From NCBI GenBank assembly GCA_030054015.1, contig JASGCR010000102.1, positions 188-7,335 of the forward strand: a stretch of DNA of 7,148 nucleotides. The letters run 5' to 3'. The notes beneath the pieces were generated by a model that searched no databases, was not told the origin of the DNA, and saw only the letters and a program-made list of their open reading frames with translations. The position numbers and the translations under genes are program-made. This document shows, in pieces, positions 1 to 6,187 of the stretch. Each line of letters starts with the position of its first letter. Position 1 is the stretch's first letter. The DNA comes from Candidatus Symbiobacter sp. (GTDB taxonomy: Bacteria > Pseudomonadota > Alphaproteobacteria > Elsterales > Elsteraceae).

Positions 1-80
1 GACGCTCCTTCTTTTTGACGCTCCTTCTTTTTGACGCTCCTTCTTTTTGACGCTCCTTCTTTTTGACGCTCTTGCTTTTG
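1..80. repeat. Tandem array of a 16-bp unit, left edge
   Basis: Four perfect head-to-tail copies of GACGCTCCTTCTTTTT start at 1, 17, 33 and 49. A degenerate fifth copy (GACGCTCTTGCTTTTG) lies at 65-80. The array starts exactly at the window edge and probably continues upstream. The 16-bp period is not a multiple of three and no reading frame of note crosses it, so it is non-coding. Each unit ends in a T5 run on the + strand. The GACGCTC core recurs, inverted, in the array at the right end of the window. Its function is unknown. Confidence 0.95.
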
Positions 81-118
81 AAAATTGAAGGGGCGGTAAG
101 TTAAAACCAAAAAAAGGC

Positions 119-148
119 TTGTCTTACCCCCCCGTTTGATAATAAAAT
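119..148 (+). promoter_or_regulatory. Possible promoter for the ATPase/nuclease-like cassette
   Basis: TTGTCT at 119-124 (4 of 6 matches to TTGACA) and TAAAAT at 143-148 (5 of 6 matches to TATAAT) are separated by 18 bp. They lie about 60 bp upstream of the ATPase start in an AT-rich stretch. AT-rich DNA produces such matches by chance, and TTGATA at 136-141 overlaps as another -35-like word without a well-spaced -10. The rest of the 81-206 leader shows no ORF and no strong Shine-Dalgarno sequence. Confidence 0.3.
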
Positions 149-206
149 CAAAATTTAATCGCAAGAAGTTAATCTTGTTGCCTCTGTTGAGAATGAGTGG
201 AAAATC

Positions 207-1805
207 ATGTTCCTCCGCGAGTTGGAGATTAAAAATCTCGGGCCGATTGAACATGCCAAAATCAGCCCAGGCAAACTCACCGTCCTGACCGGTCACAATA
301 ATACCGGCAAAACCTGGGCGATGAATGCGCTTTATGCGGTTTTTGACGCGTTTGATGGGTTGGAATTTCCTTTTTTGCAGCAATATGTCAATAGGCTTAA
401 ACATTATGCTGAGGCTGGCGAAATGGTCAATGATTTGTATTTTTTTATTTATCAAATCATCAAGGATAATCACGAGGAAATTGAAGAAATTATTAGCGCA
501 AACCAAAAATCAAAATTAAGCGACTTATTTAGGTCAAATATAAAAATACTCACGGAATCAAGTTTTATTAAATCAACCCTTAATTTTGATGAAATGCATT
601 CATATAACTCCAGAGACGAATCAGTGGTTAATTCAGTCAAATTAAATTCATTGGGGTGCATCTCAATTATTGACGCCTACCCTTCAATCGAACTGCCAAG
701 GCATGTATTTCGTGATAAAATCCCCCTTACTCAGAACTCTAAACATGAATTGGCTCGAAAACTCGGTTTATCAATTGCAGAATTTGTGGATCGTTGTTTG
801 ATTGAATTTCCGTCAAATTCGGGTAAAACAATACGAATCAGATCAAAGCCAATGGGTGTTTATAATGATTTTTCTGATAAAGCAACTGCTTTTGACAGGA
901 TAAATAGTAAATTCTTATTTCATCTTAGAAACTGTTTGATTGGAGGTGTAAAACGTTTTTTTGTCCCTGCAGAAAGAGGTGGTTTGACTTTGACCTATCC
1001 CGATTTAGGCCGCGAAGCCTTAAACACGATAAGACGGCGTCGGGCGGGAGTGTTTCTTCCTGGCGAAGATAAAGACATTCCGGTCGAACTGGCGCAATAT
1101 ATTGCGACAACGCAAAATTATCTTACGATTTTGGAGAGCTCACGTCATTTGGTCAACGAAGAGACAGAATTTTCCAATTACTTACTTGATAAAGTGGTTT
1201 GCTCCGATTTCGACATCCAGGAAAATGGCGAGGTATTATTTTCTCCACGCGGAACCGATAAAACACTGCCTTTGCACGTTGCCTCCTCCACCCTTAAAAA
1301 TATGTATGGAATTTGGTTATCTTTGGTCCAACGTGGCGGAAGAGCAAATGCCCACCCAGGCGGCTGGCTGTTTATTGACGAACCGGAACTCAACCTTCAT
1401 CCTGAAAATCAACGCTATTTTGCGCGGTTGCTGGTACGGTTGGTTAATCACGGCGTAAATGTGGTGCTAAGCACTCATTCCGATTATATTGTGCGGGAAA
1501 TCAATATTTGCCTGATGCTGGGCGATGAGTCGGACGCGGAGGAACGCGCCGCCCTCATGCAAGAACATGGCTATGAAGAGTCCGACCGCCTGCAACGCAG
1601 CGATGTCAAAAGCTATGATTTCTATCGCGGCAAAGACGGCAAAGTCTCGGTCAATGAAAACCAAATCATGGATTATGGCGGCATTAGCGTACCGAGCATG
1701 AACGAGGCGATTATCGACATGAATAATGCCTTTGATGATTTTCAATCGCTTGATCGCAAACCAACCAACCCAACCCCAACCAAACGCAACAAAAAACCCA
1801 AATAA
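207..1805 (+). CDS. OLD/AAA_15-like ATPase, probable defence-type ATP-binding protein
   Basis: This is a 532-residue ABC-like ATPase of the SMC/RecF/OLD type. The start of the protein (MFLRELEIKNLGPI) is the usual N-terminal strand of the AAA_15/AAA_21 group. Walker A is GHNNTGKT at residues 29-36. A PAER motif lies at 254-257 and a signature-like VASS at 358-361. Walker B is WLFIDEP at 387-393, followed by ELNLHP, and the switch histidine is in STHS (422-425). About 100 residues follow, ending in a basic, Pro/Asn/Thr-rich tail. I see no TOPRIM nuclease domain, unlike full OLD/GajA proteins, so nuclease activity would have to come from a partner, and the next gene is a candidate. Residues about 70-250, between the two ATPase halves, are encoded by very AT-rich DNA and are likely the variable insert. 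The ATPase fold is secure. A defence role is inferred from architecture only. Confidence 0.88.
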   Translation: MFLRELEIKNLGPIEHAKISPGKLTVLTGHNNTGKTWAMNALYAVFDAFDGLEFPFLQQYVNRLKHYAEAGEMVNDLYFFIYQIIKDNHEEIEEIISANQKSKLSDLFRSNIKILTESSFIKSTLNFDEMHSYNSRDESVVNSVKLNSLGCISIIDAYPSIELPRHVFRDKIPLTQNSKHELARKLGLSIAEFVDRCLIEFPSNSGKTIRIRSKPMGVYNDFSDKATAFDRINSKFLFHLRNCLIGGVKRFFVPAERGGLTLTYPDLGREALNTIRRRRAGVFLPGEDKDIPVELAQYIATTQNYLTILESSRHLVNEETEFSNYLLDKVVCSDFDIQENGEVLFSPRGTDKTLPLHVASSTLKNMYGIWLSLVQRGGRANAHPGGWLFIDEPELNLHPENQRYFARLLVRLVNHGVNVVLSTHSDYIVREINICLMLGDESDAEERAALMQEHGYEESDRLQRSDVKSYDFYRGKDGKVSVNENQIMDYGGISVPSMNEAIIDMNNAFDDFQSLDRKPTNPTPTKRNKKPK

Positions 1806-1825
1806 ACTGATTAACGGAAACGACC

Positions 1826-2515
1826 ATGCCAGCGGACAATGACCAACCCCCAGAACCTTTCCAGGTTTTGAAAGTAATTCGTGACACATTATGGGATGAG
1901 TATTTTCCCATTAAATTCACGACTGAAAAGATCGATGATCACAAAGAATCAGATCAGGTCTATGAACACTATGAACCAAAAGGAAACTCCTTTTTTATAA
2001 AATTCCCCGCGAACAGTGTAGGGAAATATTTTTACTTATTTAAAATCCCTGATAAATTAGTGAGAAAGAAAACTCGCAACCCGCATTTACCCCTATTTAA
2101 GCGCAATAATGGGGAGGGTAATGCTTCGCATAGTATCTTAAAAATCTGTGATCTGTTCATTTATGGGACTGACGGGCAAAATTATTTTGGCCTAGCCATT
2201 GAATTTAAAAATACAACTAAAAGCAACAAAACCGGCAGACTTCAGGCTAAAAATGGTGCCGCATTTTTGGAATATCATAAAACATTACTGTTCAATGTTT
2301 ATGGTCATGAAAGGGATAAACAACCCATCAAAGATTTAATCATTGTTCCGGTCTTGATCAATCGCCCCAAAGAACCAACCAACGATTGGTTAAAACCAAC
2401 AACGGGTGACGGGAAAAATCAAATTCCGGATTGTATAATTTTCCCATGTCATGAAGAAGAACCAATCGATATAGAGAAATTGTTAAAAGAAATTAATGAA
2501 CTTAGATCATTTTAA
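1826..2515 (+). CDS. Unrecognised protein with possible PD-(D/E)XK nuclease core
   Basis: I do not recognise this 229-residue protein as a named family. It begins 20 bp after the ATPase stop, with a weak purine-rich CGGAAA 5 nt before the ATG, so the two are very likely co-transcribed. Residues 106-128 resemble a PD-(D/E)XK core: a hydrophobic strand with D109 (ICDLFIYG), then a second strand with E126 and K128 (FGLAIEFKN). The segment RLQAKNGAAFLEY (138-150) follows and could be the usual helix. A further hydrophobic strand (LIIVPVLI, 171-178) is compatible with the fold. There is no signal peptide or membrane segment, so the protein should be cytoplasmic. The gene is AT-rich (about 35-40% GC in sampled blocks) compared with the LPS genes downstream. 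The nuclease assignment rests on three residues and a plausible strand pattern, so it is tentative. That the gene is real is well supported by length and operon position. Confidence 0.75.
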   Translation: MPADNDQPPEPFQVLKVIRDTLWDEYFPIKFTTEKIDDHKESDQVYEHYEPKGNSFFIKFPANSVGKYFYLFKIPDKLVRKKTRNPHLPLFKRNNGEGNASHSILKICDLFIYGTDGQNYFGLAIEFKNTTKSNKTGRLQAKNGAAFLEYHKTLLFNVYGHERDKQPIKDLIIVPVLINRPKEPTNDWLKPTTGDGKNQIPDCIIFPCHEEEPIDIEKLLKEINELRSF

Positions 2516-2527
2516 CCTAAATGATCT
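2504..2527. repeat. Perfect 9-bp inverted repeat over the cassette's stop codon
   Basis: AGATCATTT (2504-2512) and AAATGATCT (2519-2527) form a perfect 9-bp stem with a 6-nt loop that contains the TAA stop of the preceding gene. No U-tract follows on either strand, so it is not a canonical intrinsic terminator. It could protect the 3' end of the cassette mRNA or act as a weak terminator. Confidence 0.5.
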
Positions 2528-2573
2528 TCGGGTGTTTATCCCAAACATCAATCCTGATGTTGACAAACCCGAA
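2527..2573. repeat. Long imperfect hairpin before the tRNA promoter
   Basis: TTCGGGT (2527-2533) pairs with ACCCGAA (2567-2573). Inside it, AACATCA (2544-2550) pairs with TGATGTT (2555-2561) around a 4-nt ATCC loop. Together they make a two-tier hairpin with an internal loop. It is followed by an A-run rather than a T-run on the + strand, so it does not look like a standard terminator for the cassette. The structure overlaps the putative -35 element of the tRNA gene. Confidence 0.45.
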
Positions 2574-2588
2574 AAAAATCTATTCATA
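2560..2588 (+). promoter_or_regulatory. Probable promoter of tRNA-Leu and rnd
   Basis: A perfect TTGACA -35 lies at 2560-2565. The -10 region is poor: TATTCA (2581-2586, 15-bp spacer) or TTCATA (2583-2588, 17-bp spacer). A GC-rich segment (GGGCG, 2591-2595) sits just before the mature tRNA 5' end at 2599, resembling the GC-rich discriminators of stringently controlled stable-RNA promoters. The perfect -35 and its position are the support. The weak -10 limits confidence. Confidence 0.5.
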
Positions 2589-2598
2589 TGGGGCGTGT

Positions 2599-2684
2599 GC
2601 CCAGGTGGCGAAATTGGTAGACGCACTAGCTTCAGGTGCTAGCGAGCCTAGCTCGTGGAAGTTCGAGTCTTCTCCTGGGCACCA
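2599..2684 (+). tRNA. tRNA-Leu, anticodon CAG
   Basis: The acceptor stem GCCCAGG (2599-2605) pairs perfectly with CCTGGGC (2674-2680), followed by discriminator A and an encoded CCA (2682-2684). The anticodon stem CTAGC/GCTAG encloses the loop TTCAGGT, which places CAG at 2633-2635 and so reads CUG leucine codons. A long class II variable arm with a GAGC/GCTC stem follows. The T-arm has the loop TTCGAGT closed by GGAAG/CTTCT with one G-U pair. The D-loop contains TTGGTAG. All arms are intact, so this should be a functional gene. It lies 20 nt upstream of rnd on the same strand. Confidence 0.97.
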
Positions 2685-2704
2685 ACTAAATTAAGGGTTA
2701 AAAA

Positions 2705-3349
2705 ATGGCGGGCAAACAATACAGCTATCTGCTTCATAAAAATGATTTGCCCGCAGATGTGGATTTGGGGCCAGTGGTGGCGATTGATTGCGAGACCATG
2801 GGGTTGTCGCATTATCGTGACCGCCTCTGTCTCGTGCAGTTAAGCGACGGCAATGGCGTGGCGCATTTGGTGCAATTGCCGCCTGTGGCGATGGGCGAGG
2901 GCAATGGCGCGCGTACGGCTCCCAATTTGGTCAAATTATTAGCCGATCCGACGAAATTAAAATTATTTCATTTTGCGCGGTTTGACATTGCCGCTTTGTA
3001 TAAACATTTTGGCGTGGTGACCCGGCCGGTTTATTGCACCAAAATCGCCTCGCGCCTCGCCCGCAGTTTTACCGACAAACATGGGTTAAAAGACGTGTGC
3101 AAAGACGTGTTGGGCGTTGAAGTTTCCAAAATGCAGCAAAGTTCGGATTGGGGGGCGGTCAATTTAAACGATGAACAATTGCGCTATGCCGCCGCCGACG
3201 TATATTATTTGCACGATCTTAAGGATAAATTAGACGAAATTTTGGTGCGCGAGGCCCGCATGGCCTTGGTCCAAGCCTGTTGTCAATTTTTGCCGGAACG
3301 TGCTTTGCTTGATCTGGCGGGCTGGCAAGAGGATATTTTTTCCCATTAA
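2705..3349 (+). CDS. rnd: Ribonuclease D (short, exonuclease domain only)
   Basis: RNase D is a 3'-5' exoribonuclease that trims tRNA precursors and other structured RNAs in the cytoplasm. This 214-residue protein has the full DEDDy set: Exo I AIDCETMGL (D28, E30), Exo II HFARFDIAAL (D94), and Exo III YAAADVYYL (Y161, D165). It consists only of the exonuclease domain. The C-terminal HRDC domains of the roughly 375-residue E. coli enzyme are absent, as is usual for alphaproteobacterial homologues. The ATG is supported by a Shine-Dalgarno AAGGG at 2693-2697, 7 nt upstream. The gene starts 20 nt after the tRNA-Leu CCA end with no room for a terminator, so it may share the tRNA transcript. No other promoter for it is apparent. 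Confidence 0.95.
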   Translation: MAGKQYSYLLHKNDLPADVDLGPVVAIDCETMGLSHYRDRLCLVQLSDGNGVAHLVQLPPVAMGEGNGARTAPNLVKLLADPTKLKLFHFARFDIAALYKHFGVVTRPVYCTKIASRLARSFTDKHGLKDVCKDVLGVEVSKMQQSSDWGAVNLNDEQLRYAAADVYYLHDLKDKLDEILVREARMALVQACCQFLPERALLDLAGWQEDIFSH

Positions 3350-3395
3350 GTCCATTAAACTCATTAAGCCCGTTAATTTGTGCAATTTGTGCCGC
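3343..3395. repeat. Degenerate 9-bp periodic repeat after rnd
   Basis: CCATTAAGT, CCATTAAAC, TCATTAAGC and CCGTTAATT follow head to tail from 3343, overlapping the rnd stop codon. TGTGCAATT and TGTGCCGCC continue the same 9-bp register to about 3396. The copies differ at several positions. The 85-bp rnd-kdsD gap shows no convincing promoter or terminator otherwise. Confidence 0.55.
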
Positions 3396-3434
3396 CCGAT
3401 TTGGGTGTCACTCTGAAACGAATCCTCCCCGGCA

Positions 3435-4454
3435 ATGGCCAAATCATCTCCTATTTTGACCGAGGCGGCCCAGGCAAATGATCTTGCCAACCGCCCCTTG
3501 CGCGAGTCCGACCAAAACGCGGCAACGCGGGTGTTGTCGCTGGTGGCGTTGGGCGCGGAACAAATGCGCCTGGGATTGGATGGAAATTTTAGCCGCGTGA
3601 TTGATCGGTTAGAGCGCATCCCCGGCAAGGTGGTCGTCACTGGGATGGGAAAAAGCGGTCATGTGGCGCGGAAAATTGCCGCGACTTTGGCCTCGACCGG
3701 CAGCCCGTCTTTTTTTGTCCACCCCGCCGAGGCGAGCCATGGCGATATGGGCATGATCACCCAATCCGACGCGGTCCTGGCCCTGTCCAATTCGGGCGAA
3801 ACCGCCGAGCTGGAAGATATTGTTATTTTCACCCGCCGCTATCAAATACCGCTAATCGCCATGACGCGCGGGGAAAATTCCTCGCTGGCGGCGGAGGCGG
3901 ATGAGGTGCTGCTGCTGCCCCAGGTGCCGGAATCCTGTCCCAATGGCCTGGCCCCCACCACCTCGACCAGCCTGATGATGGCCCTGGGCGATGCGGTGGC
4001 AATGGCGTTATTGGAAAGACGAGGTTTTTCCGCCGAGGATTTTCGCGTTCTGCACCCAGGCGGGTCATTGGGGCGGCATTTACGCCGCGTCCAGGACATC
4101 ATGCACCAGGGCGACGAGATTCCCCTATTGGCGGGCGATCCCTCGACCGGCGAAGCGATTTTGGCCATGACGCGCAAACATTTTGGCTGTGTGGGCTTGA
4201 TCGATGACCAGGGAAAATTGTCCGGCATCGTCACGGATGGCGATTTGCGCCGCCACATGGCATCGGATTTGCTCAACCGCAAAGCCCGCGACATTATGAC
4301 CACACAGCCCGTCACCATTCGCAAGACCAGCCTGATTGCCGAGGCTTTGGGGGTGATGAACAGCAAAAGCATTACCGCTTTGTTTGTGGTCGAACAAGGC
4401 CAGCCCATCGGCATTATTCACATTCACGATTGTCTGAAATTAGGAGCGGGTTAA
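3435..4454 (+). CDS. kdsD: D-arabinose 5-phosphate isomerase (KdsD/KpsF family)
   Basis: KdsD interconverts D-ribulose 5-phosphate and D-arabinose 5-phosphate, the first step towards Kdo, the inner-core sugar of LPS. The 339-residue protein has the standard layout. An N-terminal SIS domain (about 45-200) carries VVTGMGKSGHVARKIA (67-82), HPAEASHGDMGMI (96-108), LSNSGETAEL (117-126) and CPNGLAPTTST (168-178). HPGGSLGR (207-214) follows, then two CBS domains (about 221-280 and 286-336). The length is close to the E. coli enzyme (328 residues). An in-frame TGA at 3414-3416 limits the start. ATG 3435 is the first ATG, but it lacks a clear Shine-Dalgarno sequence. Its place directly before the Lpt genes favours KdsD over the paralogous GutQ or KpsF. 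Confidence 0.95.
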   Translation: MAKSSPILTEAAQANDLANRPLRESDQNAATRVLSLVALGAEQMRLGLDGNFSRVIDRLERIPGKVVVTGMGKSGHVARKIAATLASTGSPSFFVHPAEASHGDMGMITQSDAVLALSNSGETAELEDIVIFTRRYQIPLIAMTRGENSSLAAEADEVLLLPQVPESCPNGLAPTTSTSLMMALGDAVAMALLERRGFSAEDFRVLHPGGSLGRHLRRVQDIMHQGDEIPLLAGDPSTGEAILAMTRKHFGCVGLIDDQGKLSGIVTDGDLRRHMASDLLNRKARDIMTTQPVTIRKTSLIAEALGVMNSKSITALFVVEQGQPIGIIHIHDCLKLGAG

Positions 4455-4462
4455 TCGCGGAC

Positions 4463-6187
4463 ATGACCGAACCGACCAACCACCCCCCGCCCGACCCCGC
4501 CAGGGCAAGCGACGCTCAACCGACCCCGCCCTCGGAAAGCGTGTCGCCTAAGCCTCAGGGCTTGGGTGAAAAACGTCGCCCCGATTCCCGCCAGACGCTG
4601 AAAACGATTGGCAGCGAAATTGGCGCCGAAATTGGCGCACGTTCGGTGCGGATCATTGAAACGACCCTGGTTGAAACCTTCATGATCAGCAAAATCTTGC
4701 GGCGCAGCGTTAAGATCATGGTGTTGAAACACAGCCTGCCCTTTCTCGCCTTGATGATCGCGGTGTTGGTGTTGGCGTGGCATTATATCTTGCCCAATCG
4801 GGTTAAATTTGCCTCGGAATCCGAACCGGCTGCCCCCCGTGATCTTGCGAATGCGCGCATGATCAAACCACGCTTTCTCAGCAATGATGGCAAGGGGCAA
4901 ACCTATGTGATCACGGCCGACGAGGCCTCGGCCCTGGCGGATGAGAGCGATGCGTATGTCATGGTGAATCCCACCGCCGATTTTGCCGCCAAAGGCAATG
5001 CCTGGAACTATGTGCGGGCGCGAAGCGGTCTTTATAAGCCAAAAAACAAAACCTTATCTTTATCGGGCGATGTCGTGGTTTTGCGCGATGATGGGATGGC
5101 GTTTTCCACCGCTTCGTTACAGATTGACCTCAGCAATCGAGACATGACGGGCGATAACCCAGCCGAAGCGCATGGGCCCAATGGCGAGATTCTCGGCCAA
5201 GGGGTCAAATTGCGGGCGCAAGGGCGGCGGCTTATCTTCACCGGCGCGGCGCGGATGTTGGTACGCGGGGCGGGGGACGACCGCCCCAAAGACCAGGCCG
5301 CTTCGCTTGACCAAGGCCAGGCTGAACCTCTGCAAAGCGGGCAAACCCTGATCACCGCCAATAATGGCATTGAATGGCAACGCGATCAAAATCGCACGAT
5401 TGCCCATGGTCACGCTTTGGTGATTCAGAATAATCACACGGTGCGTGCCGACACCGTGACCATTTGGTATAAAGATGTCCAAAACCAGGATGTCCCAGAC
5501 CAGGATGTCCAAAGCCAGGCCGTGCAAAACCAGGCGGATAAAACACCGCGCAGCCATGATTTGTTGGGCCGTAAATTTAAACCCACCCATCTCGAAGCCC
5601 AAGGGAAGGCGGTGATTGTAAGCGGCCAAGATCACCTGGCGGGGGAACAAGCCAATTATGATTTTGGCAATGACATCGCCGTCATGCAAGGAGGCGGGCT
5701 GCGCCTGGATTTGGCCAGTGGCGACATCATTACCGCCGAACAAAGTTTGGATTATTTCCGCACCACCGGTTTGGCGGTTGCGCGCGGGAATGCGGCGGCC
5801 AGCAAAGGCGACCGCCGCGTCGATGCCGATATTTTAACCGTGAAAATGAACCCTGCCCCCAACGGGCAGAGCGCGAAAAAAATCACCCCAGGCGGGACGC
5901 GCCCCGAACAAATAGACGGGTTTGGTCAGGTCAGAATTGCCACTGCCGAGCAACGCGCGGTGGGTGATAAAGGACGGTACTATCCTGACCGTCGTTTTGC
6001 GCGTATGCTCGGCAATGTAAAGGTGAGCCAAGGCCAATCGGTTTTGGTCGGAGATTATGGCGAGGTGGATTTTGCCAATGGTACCAGCCGCGTCTTGAGC
6101 GGGCGCGATGCCGATCATGCCAGCGAACAAATTAAAGGCCTCATCAACCCAGACGATGCGAAATCTTCCAAGAAAGACAAGAATTAA
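4463..6187 (+). CDS. lptC-lptA: LptC-LptA fusion, LPS transport bridge protein
   Basis: One uninterrupted frame joins two LPS export proteins. From ATG 4463 it encodes 574 residues. A Pro-rich cytoplasmic region (1-90) precedes a single membrane span (about 92-110, LPFLALMIAVLVLAWHYIL). An LptC domain follows (about 125-267, with KPRFLSNDGKGQTYVITADE, the LSGDVVVLRDDGM turn and HGPNGEILGQG). After a Gln/Asp-rich linker comes an LptA/OstA domain (about 295-551), beginning ITANNGIEW, with repeated G-x-A/V...AD strands such as GNAAASKGDRRVDADILTV and GNVKVSQGQ. LptA is normally a separate periplasmic protein with its own signal peptide; here it has none and would be tethered to LptC. The frame extends upstream to a TTG at 4430, overlapping kdsD. 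I prefer ATG 4463, 8 nt after the kdsD stop, though neither start has a well-spaced Shine-Dalgarno (TAGGAG at 4441-4446 is 16 nt from the ATG). The stop overlaps the lptB ATG by 1 nt. Confidence 0.9.
   Translation: MTEPTNHPPPDPARASDAQPTPPSESVSPKPQGLGEKRRPDSRQTLKTIGSEIGAEIGARSVRIIETTLVETFMISKILRRSVKIMVLKHSLPFLALMIAVLVLAWHYILPNRVKFASESEPAAPRDLANARMIKPRFLSNDGKGQTYVITADEASALADESDAYVMVNPTADFAAKGNAWNYVRARSGLYKPKNKTLSLSGDVVVLRDDGMAFSTASLQIDLSNRDMTGDNPAEAHGPNGEILGQGVKLRAQGRRLIFTGAARMLVRGAGDDRPKDQAASLDQGQAEPLQSGQTLITANNGIEWQRDQNRTIAHGHALVIQNNHTVRADTVTIWYKDVQNQDVPDQDVQSQAVQNQADKTPRSHDLLGRKFKPTHLEAQGKAVIVSGQDHLAGEQANYDFGNDIAVMQGGGLRLDLASGDIITAEQSLDYFRTTGLAVARGNAAASKGDRRVDADILTVKMNPAPNGQSAKKITPGGTRPEQIDGFGQVRIATAEQRAVGDKGRYYPDRRFARMLGNVKVSQGQSVLVGDYGEVDFANGTSRVLSGRDADHASEQIKGLINPDDAKSSKKDKN
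5474..5533 (+). repeat. In-frame 15-bp tandem repeat in the LptA domain
   Basis: Four 15-bp copies, GATGTCCAAAACCAG, GATGTCCCAGACCAG, GATGTCCAAAGCCAG and GCCGTGCAAAACCAG, encode DVQNQ, DVPDQ, DVQSQ and AVQNQ. They sit between two OstA-type strand motifs, about 20 residues after GHALVIQNNHTVRAD, so they probably form an exposed loop. The unit length keeps the frame, so copy number could vary without breaking the protein. Confidence 0.9.

Noticed and set aside
207..1805. Full OLD nuclease or GajA
   Set aside because: After the switch histidine only about 100 residues remain, and they lack the TOPRIM acidic motifs, so this is an ATPase alone.
1467..1889. 140-residue - strand frame across the ATPase and the next gene
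   Set aside because: Its apparent hydrophobic stretch comes from reading the Pro/Asn/Thr-rich ATPase tail backwards; no start signal or family match supports it.
2527..2573. Intrinsic terminator for the cassette
   Set aside because: The hairpin is followed by an A-run on the + strand, and on the - strand the next bases are AGATCATTT, so no U-tract follows in either direction.
2599..2684. tRNA-Leu as the attachment site for an integrated island
   Set aside because: The ATPase cassette lies upstream of the tRNA 5' end, whereas integrase islands normally insert at the 3' end. I see no integrase gene and no second copy of the tRNA 3' end in the window.
3842..4414. 190-residue open frame on the - strand
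   Set aside because: It is antisense to kdsD, which is full length and well conserved.
4430..4462. TTG at 4430 as the LptC-LptA start
   Set aside because: It would overlap kdsD by 25 nt and has no Shine-Dalgarno. ATG 4463, just after the kdsD stop, is simpler, though not proven.
5117..5743. 208-residue open frame on the - strand
   Set aside because: It lies wholly within the LptC-LptA gene, whose family match is clear, and the antisense translation shows no recognisable domain. It is a by-product of GC-biased codon usage.
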